Assembly (NCBI RefSeq): GCF_030651755.1
Contig: NZ_JAUSBZ010000056.1
Location: 1 to 39,718 of the forward strand
Reading direction: 5' to 3'
Length of the DNA: 39,718 nt
Source: Phenylobacterium sp.
Lineage (GTDB): Bacteria > Pseudomonadota > Alphaproteobacteria > Caulobacterales > Caulobacteraceae
Shown: positions 1 through 8,059 of the stretch, one piece after another
Position numbering within the stretch: the stretch's first letter is position 1
Layout: each line of letters begins with the position of its first letter
Notes under the pieces: model-generated
Seen by the model: only the letters and a program-made list of their open reading frames with translations
What the model was told of the DNA's origin: nothing
Database searches by the model: none
Program-made: the position numbers and the translations under genes

Positions 1-548
1 GTGGGCAGACCGAGCGGCAAGGTGCCGCCGATGGTGACAAAGCGACTCAGCGATAGTGCCACCTCCTCGGACATTCCCAACTCCAGGAACAACTGCTTAA
101 TCCGAACCGCGGAGATCGAAGGGAAGAAGCTAGCAATGTCCACGGCAACTAGCCGCCGGTGGCCTTTATGAACGGCAGCATTATCCTTGATGTTTCGGCC
201 ACCGAGATAGCCGAACACCGAGGGGTGCGGATACGGTGCTAGCTTGTGTTCGAAGAACCCTCCGAGTCGACGGCCGAGCGCCTTGTACTCGGCCTTGCAT
301 AGCGACGGTTCCCAGGCGATGCGATGGCCACGGGTGCGATTTCGCTTCGGAATACGATGTTGGAAGAAGGGCTGGATTATCAGCTCTTTCAACACGCCGT
401 CCTCTTCCTGAGGTGACTTCGATTGCGGCGGCGGCTCGGGCGGGGGTATGAACTCTGTAACCCAGTCAAACACGTCTTCCGGGAGACCGATGGCCTGGAT
501 GAGTTGTCGGCGCGTGGCCAAGCGCGTGAAGTCGTATCGAAGGGGCAA
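1..548 (-). CDS. Reverse transcriptase, retron-like (partial, C-terminus off the left edge)
   Basis: RNA-directed DNA polymerase; only about the first 180 residues are in the window. Reading the minus strand gives RT landmarks in order: HRIPKRNRTRGHRI with a following basic stretch (motifs 0-1), FGYLGGRNIKDNAAVHKG (the G-R-S-I..N-A..H block of retron and group II-like RTs), VDIASFFPSIS (motif 3 with the first catalytic Asp) and GTLPLGLPT (the LPQGxPTSP block, with Leu in place of the usual Gln). The YxDD box would lie beyond base 1. The frame is open from about 608; no ATG is present. TTG at 548 is the most reasonable start (GCAGG-like sequence upstream), but TTG 596 or GTG 473 are possible. 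It is divergent from the HEPN gene at 881. It could be a retron RT, another defence-associated RT, or a mobile-intron RT; the missing C-terminus prevents a decision. Confidence 0.85.
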   Translation of the reverse strand, partial: MPLRYDFTRLATRRQLIQAIGLPEDVFDWVTEFIPPPEPPPQSKSPQEEDGVLKELIIQPFFQHRIPKRNRTRGHRIAWEPSLCKAEYKALGRRLGGFFEHKLAPYPHPSVFGYLGGRNIKDNAAVHKGHRRLVAVDIASFFPSISAVRIKQLFLELGMSEEVALSLSRFVTIGGTLPLGLP

Positions 549-880
549 AGAGGGCCTGCGACTGGTAGCTGGGGGCGGAAGAGCGCACGAAAGCAAGTGG
601 TTCTGAAGTCAGCAGACGCGACTCGCGCCTTGAACCTTGTCGCCTTGCCGCCCCCTGCCGAATAGTACAGGTGTTGAGCGAGGCTGCAACTCCAGAGACG
701 TGCGGTCGTGGTGACCGTCTGGGGTTGGACGTAAGCTACTCGCCGCGGTCCCGCAATTAAGGTTACGCTTGCTCCGCCACTCAGTTTTTTCCAGCGAGGC
801 GGGTGGTGCTCGATTCTAGCCGAGTGCGGCTGATGAGTCGAAATGCGGCATTTAATCTCGTCTCCGTTTCCGGATAGCCA
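549..880. other. Divergent intergenic region between RT and HEPN genes
   Basis: This 332-bp gap has no convincing protein-coding frame. It must carry the promoters of both divergent genes, and it lies where a retron msr-msd RNA would be expected, directly upstream of the RT. An imperfect hairpin is visible at 696-720: AGAC, a 4-base bulge, GGTC, a 5-base loop, then GACCGTCT. A short CGCG-act-CGCG hairpin lies at about 616-626. I cannot identify the paired a1/a2 repeats or branching G of a retron RNA by eye. Confidence 0.4.
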
Positions 881-1726
881 ATGCAGCGCTTTGAAACCAA
901 CGTCGTCTTTATCTGCCCTAAGTGCGGTGAGACCGCTGCCTCTGCGGTAGAAGTTCCCGAACCTGACTGGAGCGCGGCAGAGCAGGCGTCCGACCTCTAC
1001 TCTGAGGGAGAAACAGAGGTGCATTGCAGCGTGTGTGGTGAAGCATTCGCGGCCTATGTAAATAACTCATCAGGCACATGTCAAGTGAAGCTAGACGATT
1101 TTCCACTCGTAAAAATATCTTGCGATCTAGCATTCTATGCGCCGGAGGAGAGTGAAGATTGGATTGAGCTTGAGATAACGGGCGACCCGTATGGGTTCTT
1201 CATTGAGTCGTACCGGCAAGCGACTTCCGTGCTTGTTGAGCACGGCGAGCACCTAGGAGCTCACATCATAAATCGGATGGTGTTTTCCCAACAAGTTACC
1301 GCGTTGGAAGCCTATCTTTCCGATACCCTGATCAAAGGCGTCAATAGCAGTCCGGATGCGATGCAGCGATTAATTGAGAATGACAAAGATCTCTTGGCTG
1401 AGCGAGTAACTCTTGCCGAGATTGCAAAGAATCCCAACGTTCTTAATGAAAGGGTTAAGAGTTATTTGCGGTCGGTGTTATACCATAATTTGCAGAGGGT
1501 TGACTTCCTTTATAGAACGGCGTTCGAAGTGCGTGTTCTTGGTACTAAGGACGAAAACAAGCACTTGCTTGAAGCCATTCAGAATCGCCACCATTGCGTT
1601 CACAGAAATGGTATTGATCTAGATGGTAATAGGCTAATTGTTTTCACGCCCGAGTATGTGCAGATAACTGCTGACCGAATGAAGGCTGTAGTTGATCGTA
1701 TTCAGTCGCAACTGATACCGTTCTAG
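881..1726 (+). CDS. Zinc-ribbon and HEPN-domain protein, putative defence RNase
   Basis: A 281-residue protein. The N-terminus has a four-cysteine zinc ribbon, C12-x2-C15 and C49-x2-C52. The C-terminal half is helical and ends in NRHHCVHRNGID, in which R236-x4-H241 fits the HEPN Rx4-6H active site of metal-independent RNases; the MVFSQQVTALEAYL helix (about 133-146) resembles the first helix of RiboL-PSP-type HEPN domains. HEPN proteins with this motif often act as RNA-cleaving toxins or antiphage effectors. No membrane segment or signal peptide is seen. The gene is clearly richer in A/T and uses rarer codons than everything to its right, suggesting horizontal transfer. It is divergent from the reverse transcriptase, so they may share regulation but not a transcript. 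Function is inferred; the exact family is not recognised. Confidence 0.75.
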   Translation: MQRFETNVVFICPKCGETAASAVEVPEPDWSAAEQASDLYSEGETEVHCSVCGEAFAAYVNNSSGTCQVKLDDFPLVKISCDLAFYAPEESEDWIELEITGDPYGFFIESYRQATSVLVEHGEHLGAHIINRMVFSQQVTALEAYLSDTLIKGVNSSPDAMQRLIENDKDLLAERVTLAEIAKNPNVLNERVKSYLRSVLYHNLQRVDFLYRTAFEVRVLGTKDENKHLLEAIQNRHHCVHRNGIDLDGNRLIVFTPEYVQITADRMKAVVDRIQSQLIPF

Positions 1727-1847
1727 TTGGGTGATATGTTTTTAGCGTAGTATGAAAGCCGGCATTGCATCTTCATTGTCTGATTGTTGGCCTTGCCTCT
1801 GACTTTGCAAACAGTGCCGCACAGCCCACGTCGGCCACCTGCCGACC

Positions 1848-3482
1848 CTACCCCCAGCTATCCACCGCCCCGCGGCGGCGGCCGGGCGCTGAGGGCGCCA
1901 CGGCGCTGATCGGCGGGAAAGGGACGGGCTCCTTGGCCGCGGCGCCGTAGAGCCAGCCCTGGGCCATGTGGACGCCGGCCTTGCGGACGACCTCCTCGAC
2001 CACCTGGGTCTCGACCATTTCGGCCAGGGTCCGAACCTTCATCTCGGCGCACATGCGCACCAGCTGGCTGATGAAGGCCGCGCCGCGGCTGTCGTGCTCC
2101 AGGTCGCGGATGAAGGCGCCGTCGAACTTCACCACGTCCACATTCAGCTGCTGCAGATAGGCCAGCGAACTGGCGCCGGCGCCGAAGTCGTCGAGGCAGA
2201 TCTCGCAGCCGAGCGCCCGCAGGCTCTGCAGGTGGCGGTCGGCCTGGGCGAGGTCGCCGACGGCCGCGCTCTCGGTCAGCTCGAACATCAGCCGGCCGCG
2301 CACCTGGGGATGGGCCTTCACCCGCTTGCAGAGCTCGCTGACAAACAGGGCGTTGCCGATCGACCGGCCCGACAGGTTCACCGCCAGCACCAGGCCCGGG
2401 CTGCGCGTGAGGACATCCAGCGCCCGATCGACGACCGCGGCGTCCAGGGCGCAGACCAGATCCATCTCCTCGGCCATGCGGATCATCGGGAACGGCGCGC
2501 CCTGGTCGCCAAACCGGATCAGGGCCTCATAGTGATGCAGGGTGGTCGGCCCCTTCAGGCTGACCACCGGCTGGTAGTGGAGGGCGAAGTCGCGGGCCTC
2601 GACCCGTCGGCTCAGGACGCCGACCTGGGCCATGGTCTGGGCCACCGATCGCTCAAAGGCCTGGCCCAGATCGGCGGGCGGCGTGTCGGAGGCTCCCTCC
2701 CGGAGGAAGCCGTCCATGGCGTAGCGCAAGGCCTTCAGCAGGTGGTCGGGGGACAGCTCGTCACCCCGGCCGACGGTGTGGACCACGGGGGAAATCCCAA
2801 GGGCGGGGTCGAGGTTCAGCAGCCGTCCGATCCGGCGGGAAAGCTCCTGAGGCGTCTCGCGTCCGTCCCGCAGAAGGGCGTAACGGTCCGCTCCGAGTTC
2901 CGCCGCCGAGCCGCCGGCATAGGATTCCGCCCGGATGACGGCGGCCAGACGGGCGCGCAGCGCGGCGCCGGCGGCCTCTCCAGCCTGCTGAGCGGCGGCT
3001 TCGAAGCCGGCCATCTCGACCAGGGCCATCTCAATGTCCAGTCCGCGGGTGCGGGCATGTTCGAGGACCGCCACCGCGGCCGTCTCGAAGCTCGCGCGAT
3101 CATGCAGGCCGTTGGCTCCTGCGGCATGGGTCGGCAGGGCGCGGGTCAGGACACAGGAAACCGCGCCGTTGTGTTGCGGCAGCCGAAAGGCCGAGAGGCT
3201 GGCGGCGCGGTCGTCGCGCTCATCCTGGCTGGCCAGCCGCACAATGATCGGGCCGGCGCGCATGCCGTCGCTGAGCCCCTCGAACACCACACGGACAAGT
3301 TCACGGTCAGCGCCCGAGAAAAAGTCGAACAGCTGGGCGCCTTCAAGCTTGCGGTCCTGGGAGCCCGCCAGGGCCTCACCCGCCCCGAGCGCGGTGGTGA
3401 TCGCGCCCTCGGCCGAGGTCTCGATCAGCAGGTCGGCCGAGGCGAAGGCGAAGCCCAGCAGGGTCTTGTGTGTCAGCGGCAC
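1848..3482 (-). CDS. EAL-domain c-di-GMP phosphodiesterase with degenerate GGDEF domain
   Basis: Cytoplasmic enzyme predicted to hydrolyse c-di-GMP to pGpG. Numbering from the upstream GTG at 3506 (552 aa): an N-terminal PAS-like sensor segment (about 15-125), a GGDEF-like region (about 135-265) whose signature has decayed to ELGADRYALL so it is unlikely to make c-di-GMP, then a complete EAL domain (about 290-530). EAL catalytic residues are all visible: E327-A-L, N377, E409 (ELTES), D439-D440 (DDFGAG), K460, E496 in AEMVE, and QG at 516. Start: GTG at 3482 is preceded by GGGAGA with good spacing, whereas the GTG at 3506 has only a weak site, so the shorter form is preferred. It is a single gene, convergent with the HEPN gene. 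It probably modulates motility or cell-cycle c-di-GMP, but no partner is evident. Confidence 0.9.
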   Translation of the reverse strand: MPLTHKTLLGFAFASADLLIETSAEGAITTALGAGEALAGSQDRKLEGAQLFDFFSGADRELVRVVFEGLSDGMRAGPIIVRLASQDERDDRAASLSAFRLPQHNGAVSCVLTRALPTHAAGANGLHDRASFETAAVAVLEHARTRGLDIEMALVEMAGFEAAAQQAGEAAGAALRARLAAVIRAESYAGGSAAELGADRYALLRDGRETPQELSRRIGRLLNLDPALGISPVVHTVGRGDELSPDHLLKALRYAMDGFLREGASDTPPADLGQAFERSVAQTMAQVGVLSRRVEARDFALHYQPVVSLKGPTTLHHYEALIRFGDQGAPFPMIRMAEEMDLVCALDAAVVDRALDVLTRSPGLVLAVNLSGRSIGNALFVSELCKRVKAHPQVRGRLMFELTESAAVGDLAQADRHLQSLRALGCEICLDDFGAGASSLAYLQQLNVDVVKFDGAFIRDLEHDSRGAAFISQLVRMCAEMKVRTLAEMVETQVVEEVVRKAGVHMAQGWLYGAAAKEPVPFPPISAVAPSAPGRRRGAVDSWG

Positions 3483-3621
3483 TGGGGTCTCCCGTGGAGC
3501 CGCCACCTTGCAGGATCTGACTTAATCCGACGTAACGCTGATCGCGAAAATCTGCGACAAAATGACCTGGGCTGGCCGCTCGGTCATCCAACTGAAGGCG
3601 ATGGCCGGTAGGGAGAAACGC

Positions 3622-4743
3622 ATGATCTTGCCCCTGATGCTGGCCATCGGCCTCGCCGCCGCCCCAGACTGTGACCTTGAGACGCCCAATGGCGTGGGCG
3701 ACTGCACCCGCGCCGCCGTCGATCAGCTGCCCATGAACGCCCTGCAGGCGGTGGGCACCCACAATTCCTACAAGCTGGCCATCCCGCCGCCGGAGATGGC
3801 GCTGCTGGCGGCCATGGCGCCGGACATGGCCGCCGGCCTCGACTACGGCCACGATCCCCTGACCGTGCAGCTTGACCGGGGGGCGCGGCAGCTGGAGATC
3901 GACGTCCTCAACGATCCCGATCCGGGCCGGTACGCCCAGCCCCTGGCCCTGCGAATGGTGGCCGACACGGCCCCCTATGACCTGGCGCCCCTCAAGGCCC
4001 CGGGACTGAAGGTGATGCATGTCCAGGACGTGGACTATCGCAGTTCCTGTCCGCTCTTTGTGGGCTGCCTGCAGGAGGTCGCCGCCTGGTCGCAGGCCAA
4101 TCCCGACCACGCCCCGCTGCTTATTCTGCTGAACCTCAAGGAAGGTCAGGCCCTGCCAGCGCCCGGGGCGGTGACGCCGGCGCCCTTCGACGCCGCAGCG
4201 ATGGACGCGGTGGACGCCGAGATCCGCAGCGTCTTTAAGCCTGAGGCGCTGATCACGCCCGACCAGGTGCGGGGGACCTATCCCACCTTGCGCGAGGCCG
4301 CCGCGGCCGGCGCCTGGCCAAGGCTGGGCGAGGCCCGCGGGCGGGTGATGTTCGCCCTCGACGCGCCCCGTCATCAGGTCGACCTGTACCGGGGCGAGCG
4401 CCGGTCGCTTGAGGGCCGGGTCATGTTCGTCAACATCGAGGAGGATGAGGACGCGGCGGCCTATATCACCCTCAATGGGCCGCTGGAGCAGTCCGAGCGT
4501 ATCGCCGCGGCGATCAGCGCAGGCCTGATCGTGCGCACCCGCGCCGACGCCGACACGGTTGAGGCCCGCCAGAACGACGGCGCCCGCCGCGAAGCCGCCT
4601 TCGCCGCGGGCGCCCAGTATGTTTCAACCGACTACATGATCCCCGACGCCCGCCTCAGCGACTATCAGGTCGTCCTTCCGGGGGGCGGCTCTGTACGGCT
4701 CAATCCCCTGCGGGACCTGATTGCGCCGCCCGCCCAGGACTGA
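3622..4743 (+). CDS. Secreted Ca2+-dependent PI-PLC-like phosphodiesterase
   Basis: A 373-residue exported protein of the PI-PLC X-like superfamily (phosphoinositide phospholipase C, Ca2+-dependent type). The N-terminus is a short hydrophobic signal (MILPLMLAIGLAAAP). The PLC-type active site is visible: H47 in GTHNSY, E92 and D94 in LEIDVLND, and H133 in VMHVQD. A second histidine-type general acid and Ca2+-binding acidic residues are typical of this family. The start at 3622 follows GGGAGAAACGC, a strong ribosome site; the frame is open further upstream to 3562 without such a site. The gene is convergent with the DUF6607-like gene, with only 3 bases between stop codons. Substrate (phospholipid or another phosphodiester) cannot be told from sequence. 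Confidence 0.85.
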   Translation: MILPLMLAIGLAAAPDCDLETPNGVGDCTRAAVDQLPMNALQAVGTHNSYKLAIPPPEMALLAAMAPDMAAGLDYGHDPLTVQLDRGARQLEIDVLNDPDPGRYAQPLALRMVADTAPYDLAPLKAPGLKVMHVQDVDYRSSCPLFVGCLQEVAAWSQANPDHAPLLILLNLKEGQALPAPGAVTPAPFDAAAMDAVDAEIRSVFKPEALITPDQVRGTYPTLREAAAAGAWPRLGEARGRVMFALDAPRHQVDLYRGERRSLEGRVMFVNIEEDEDAAAYITLNGPLEQSERIAAAISAGLIVRTRADADTVEARQNDGARREAAFAAGAQYVSTDYMIPDARLSDYQVVLPGGGSVRLNPLRDLIAPPAQD

Positions 4744-4746
4744 GGC

Positions 4747-5727
4747 TCAACCGGGTCGGCGTGTCGCCTCGGCGATGACCCCCTCGGCCCTGGCCAGGGC
4801 CTCGGCCAGGGCGATCTCTCCGGCCTGAACCTGCTCGGCCAGGGCCATGAGCGCCGGGCCTGCGGCCGAGCCGGTCTGTGGCGCTTCACGGAGCCACAGC
4901 CCGCCGCCGGTGGCGATCACCATCTCCCAACGGCTCTGGACCCCGTTCCAATAGGCCTGGGTGGCGGCGAGATAGGCCTCGGCCGGGGCGGCGTCGAAGC
5001 CGTCGGCCCGGTCATAGGTGTTGATCACCGCCTCATGGACAAAGGTCACCGTCTGGCCATCCCGGGTCCCGATCTTGGCGTTGTCCTGCTCATGCACCCA
5101 CCCGCGGGGGGTGAGAGCATGGCGATTGACGCAAGCATAGCGGTCATAGGGAGGATTGGCGGCCGTATCGCGCCTCGCCAGGGGCCGCAGGGTGGGCTGG
5201 CTGGTCCAGCGGGAGACCCCCCGGTCATGGGCCCAGGTCCCCAGGGCGCCGTAGCGGGGGCTGTCGTCGGTGTTCCAGACGGTCTGGGACCAGAGGCCCC
5301 GGCCCTGGTCCGGGGTGGTCGGCGCCAGCCGCCAGGTGTCGGCGCCCACATAGGTCGACACCGCCTCCGGTTCGAAGGTCCAGTCCTGGCGCCAATGACG
5401 AACGGTGAAGGTCCGCTCCCCCTGGCGCACCACCAGGATGTGCTGCAGGCGGATGACCTTTCCCGTGTCCTCGATCACGCGCACCACCTCGTCGCCGGCG
5501 TGGATGGCGGGGTCGGCGGGTTCGTAATCGGCGACGAAGGGCACAGTCTCGCGGGTGTCGAACCGCACGTGGAAGTCGCCGACCATGGCGAGGACCGCCC
5601 GGCGGCCCTGGTCGAGCGCCGCCCCGGCGTCTAGTGGCGCGGTGGTCTGCGCCTTGGCCGCCAGGGGGATGGCCGCCATGCCCAGGGTCCCAAACATGGC
5701 GCCGCGGCGTGAGATCGAAGGCATCAT
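4747..5727 (-). CDS. Exported protein, DUF6607-like, in the TonB-receptor operon
   Basis: A 326-residue secreted protein starting MMPSISRRGAMFGTLGMAA, a twin-arginine-like signal ending near AKAQ. The mature protein is rich in Trp and aromatic blocks (FTVRHWRQDWTFEP, GRGLWSQTVWNTDD), which I associate with the DUF6607 family found beside TonB-dependent receptors; that family name is from memory. The ATG at 5727 has a strong site (GGGAGAGAAGCC) directly ahead; the frame is open to 5841 but overlaps the receptor. It begins 11 bases after the TonB-dependent receptor stop codon and is almost certainly co-transcribed with it. A role in metal or cofactor acquisition follows from context only. Confidence 0.75.
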   Translation of the reverse strand: MMPSISRRGAMFGTLGMAAIPLAAKAQTTAPLDAGAALDQGRRAVLAMVGDFHVRFDTRETVPFVADYEPADPAIHAGDEVVRVIEDTGKVIRLQHILVVRQGERTFTVRHWRQDWTFEPEAVSTYVGADTWRLAPTTPDQGRGLWSQTVWNTDDSPRYGALGTWAHDRGVSRWTSQPTLRPLARRDTAANPPYDRYACVNRHALTPRGWVHEQDNAKIGTRDGQTVTFVHEAVINTYDRADGFDAAPAEAYLAATQAYWNGVQSRWEMVIATGGGLWLREAPQTGSAAGPALMALAEQVQAGEIALAEALARAEGVIAEATRRPG

Positions 5728-5738
5728 GGCTTCTCTCC

Positions 5739-7979
5739 CTAGAACCGGTAGGTCAGGGAGGCGGAGAGGTTCCGCCCTGGTGCGGTGTAGGCGTCCCGGA
5801 CCGTGGAGTTGGCGGCCAGGCCCCGCACATCGCTCCACCACCAGTAGGTCTCGTCAGTGAGATTGAAGAGACCGGCGCGCAGGGTCGCAGCGGGGGTGAG
5901 GTTCCAATAGGCCGTCAGGTCCAGCAGGGTGACGGCCTCAGGGGTGAAGCACCCGGCGGCGCCACAGACCTGATCCACGTCCTTGCCAGCCTTCTTGGCG
6001 GCGTGGGTGAGGATCAGTCGGCCGCCGAAACGGCCCTCAGGGTCGCGGTAGGAGAGGCCTGCCACAGCCCTCCAGGGATCGACGCTGTTCAAGGGGGTGG
6101 AGGAACCGCCGGTTGTTTCGCGCCCATCGGTCCAGGCCCAGGCGAACTGAGCGCCCAGCCCCGAACCCCAGCTGGACTCCAGGCGCGCCTCGAGGCCGCT
6201 GATCTCCACCGACGCCAGATTCACATACTGGAAGGTGGCGGGCGACGCCGGCGTGTAGTTTCCGCTCACCAGCACCTGCTCGATGAAGTTGTCGAACTTG
6301 CTGGCGTGGGCGGTGACCTGGCCAGACCAGACCCCACCGGCGAAGTCGATCCGACGGACTCGCAGCCCCCCCTCGACGGTCTCGCTGGTTTCCGGCTTGA
6401 GGTCTGGATTTGAGATGGTCTGGTAGTTGGCCACCACATTGGCGAAGCCACTGTTCACCTGGCTGGGCGAGGGGGTCTTGTAGCCCTGGGCGGCCGTGCC
6501 GAAGAGACCCACCTTGTCGGTCACCCAGAAGACGGCGCCAATCTTGGGACTGAACCGGCCGTCGTCCTGGCTAGCGGCCGAGAAGGGGAAGGCGGCGTCC
6601 ACCTCTGGATCTATGCTGTAATAGTCATAACGAACCGCCGGCGTGACCGTGAGGCGACCGTCCAGCAGCCGGACTTCGTCCTGGAGGAACAATCCGGCCA
6701 GAACATGATCGGTATTGGGAAAGGCCCGGGTCGGATAGGACTCGCCCACGGGGGGCTGGGTCCCGTCACGCACGCCCTCCTGACGGGTGCTGGAATAGTC
6801 GAAGCCGTAGACGAAGCTGTGATCCAGCCCCAGGAGGCGGGTTTTGCTTTCGGCCTGGGCTGCGACGCCCCAGACGGCGTTGTCGAAGCTGTTCAGACGC
6901 TCCCTGTCGGGCGAGGTGTTGCGATCTTCGGCCGCGAACTCGCGGCTCTCGCTGACCTGACGATAGAGGCTGACCAGGGCGCGATCGATCACGCCCTCGC
7001 CCCGATAGACGTAGTCGAGGGCGACCCGTGACCGCTTGATGGTGTCCAGGGCGTCGAGGTCCAGGGTCGCTGTCGCCACTGTGGTCGGCAGGACGGCCCG
7101 GGCGCTGTAGACCTCCGAGACGATCTCCCGGTCATAGTACTCGCCGCTCAGTCGGAAGCGGTGAGCGTCGCTGGGCTGGAAGACCAGTTTCCCGAGGACG
7201 CTATGGGTGGTGAAGTCCTGCGGGTTGGGGGTCGTCCGGGTCACGTTCTGCGCGTCATTGGTCCCCTTGTTCTTGGTCTCGTGGGCGTCCCGATAGGTAT
7301 AGGCCAACAGCCCCGACAGGGTGTCATTCCCGGCCACGCCCAGCAGGCTGCCGGTCCAGCTCTCATCGGCGGAGGCGTAGCCGACCCGGGCGCGTCCGGC
7401 GAAGGTCTTGTCGCCGCTCAGAAAGTCATCGGGGTCGCGGGTGGTGAAGGCCACGGCGCCGGCCAGACCGTCGCTGCCATAGAGGGCGGAGGTCGGCCCC
7501 CGCAGAATCTCCACCGACTTCAGAAGATCAAGGTCGAGATAGTCTCCTCGTCCCACCGACTGGCCCCCGAAGGTGAAGGCGTCGGGCACCCGGACCCCGT
7601 CGACCAGGATCAGCACCCGGTTGCCATCGAGGCCGCGAATATTGAAGCCAGCATTGCCATCCCGGCCGGTGTTGGCGCCCGCCGCGGTGAACCGCGCTGG
7701 GGCGCTGCGCACCGAAACGCCAGGCTCAAAGCGGACGAGATCCTTGATGTCGGAAGCCATGTCCTCCTCGACCTGTTCGGCAGTGATGACCGTGACGGTC
7801 GCCGCGACCTCATCGGTCGGCCGGGCCTGTCGCGTGGCCGTGACGGTCAAGGGGGTGACGGTGGTGGCCGCCAGTTGCAGCGGGTCAGCCGCCTCGTCCG
7901 CCGCTGCCGTCGATCCCAACGCGGCCAGCGCCACACCCATGAACCAGGCGCGGCGGGACGCCCGTTTGAAATTCAACAT
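5739..7979 (-). CDS. TonB-dependent receptor, haemoglobin/haem-receptor-like family
   Basis: A 746-residue outer-membrane gated channel for TonB-energised uptake. A signal peptide (to about TAAAD) is followed by a plug domain with the family hallmarks TVTATRQ, FNIRGLDGNRVLILVDGVR and LKSVEILRGPTSALYGSDGLAGAV, then a beta-barrel ending in LTYRF, with a C-terminal aromatic Phe for BAM recognition. The GLDGNR plug and NPDLKPETSE barrel motif point to the haem/haemoglobin/transferrin receptor group. The usual FRAPS is YKTPSPS, and no His is present between it and NPDL, where haem receptors often carry a haem-ligating His, so the cargo may not be haem. ATG 7979 is preceded by GGGG at good spacing. 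Neighbours are an EF-hand protein, a DUF4198 protein and a DUF6607-like protein. A Fur-like box lies directly upstream. Confidence 0.92.
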   Translation of the reverse strand: MLNFKRASRRAWFMGVALAALGSTAAADEAADPLQLAATTVTPLTVTATRQARPTDEVAATVTVITAEQVEEDMASDIKDLVRFEPGVSVRSAPARFTAAGANTGRDGNAGFNIRGLDGNRVLILVDGVRVPDAFTFGGQSVGRGDYLDLDLLKSVEILRGPTSALYGSDGLAGAVAFTTRDPDDFLSGDKTFAGRARVGYASADESWTGSLLGVAGNDTLSGLLAYTYRDAHETKNKGTNDAQNVTRTTPNPQDFTTHSVLGKLVFQPSDAHRFRLSGEYYDREIVSEVYSARAVLPTTVATATLDLDALDTIKRSRVALDYVYRGEGVIDRALVSLYRQVSESREFAAEDRNTSPDRERLNSFDNAVWGVAAQAESKTRLLGLDHSFVYGFDYSSTRQEGVRDGTQPPVGESYPTRAFPNTDHVLAGLFLQDEVRLLDGRLTVTPAVRYDYYSIDPEVDAAFPFSAASQDDGRFSPKIGAVFWVTDKVGLFGTAAQGYKTPSPSQVNSGFANVVANYQTISNPDLKPETSETVEGGLRVRRIDFAGGVWSGQVTAHASKFDNFIEQVLVSGNYTPASPATFQYVNLASVEISGLEARLESSWGSGLGAQFAWAWTDGRETTGGSSTPLNSVDPWRAVAGLSYRDPEGRFGGRLILTHAAKKAGKDVDQVCGAAGCFTPEAVTLLDLTAYWNLTPAATLRAGLFNLTDETYWWWSDVRGLAANSTVRDAYTAPGRNLSASLTYRF

Positions 7980-7999
7980 GATTTCTATCCCCAATTAAA

Positions 8000-8020
8000 G
8001 CGACTAAGACGCAATCGCAA
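8000..8020 (-). promoter_or_regulatory. Fur-like operator upstream of the TonB receptor
   Basis: On the minus strand this reads TTGCGATTGCGTCTTAGTCGC, about 20 bp before the receptor ATG. Its left part (TTGCGATTG-GT) and right part (GTCTTAGT-GC) both recur at 9341-9390, in the divergent promoter region of the same cluster. The shared sequence suggests one iron-responsive regulator, by inference Fur or a Fur-like protein. Confidence 0.5.
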
Positions 8021-8033
8021 TAAAGTGCGGTGG

Positions 8034-8055
8034 TGAGCCCTGCGGTCGGGGCTCA
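8034..8055 (-). terminator. Hairpin between EF-hand and receptor genes, possible attenuator
   Basis: A perfect 7-bp inverted repeat, TGAGCCC and GGGCTCA, around an 8-base loop lies just after the EF-hand stop codon. No T-run follows on the minus strand, so it is more likely a processing or attenuation hairpin within the operon than a full terminator. Confidence 0.35.
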
Positions 8056-8059
8056 GTGG

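Noticed and set aside
755..855. TTAA sequences at about 757 and 851 as CtrA boxes
   Set aside because: Isolated half-sites without a second TTAA 7 bases away, and not next to cell-cycle genes.
389..1024. A 211-codon open frame on the minus strand across the RT/HEPN gap
   Set aside because: It overlaps the RT in another frame and the HEPN gene on the opposite strand; its translation has no family features and the RT motifs are in a different frame.
1968..3611. A 547-codon open frame on the plus strand opposite the EAL gene
   Set aside because: High-GC antisense frame; composition is Gly/Ala/His-rich without motifs, while the minus strand has a complete EAL domain.
3376..4374. A 332-codon minus-strand frame opposite the PLC-like gene
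   Set aside because: Antisense shadow; the plus frame has PI-PLC motifs, a ribosome site and a signal peptide.
7161..8036. Plus-strand open frame opposite the TonB receptor N-terminus
   Set aside because: Shadow of the receptor; no ribosome site and a low-complexity Gly/Ala/Val translation.
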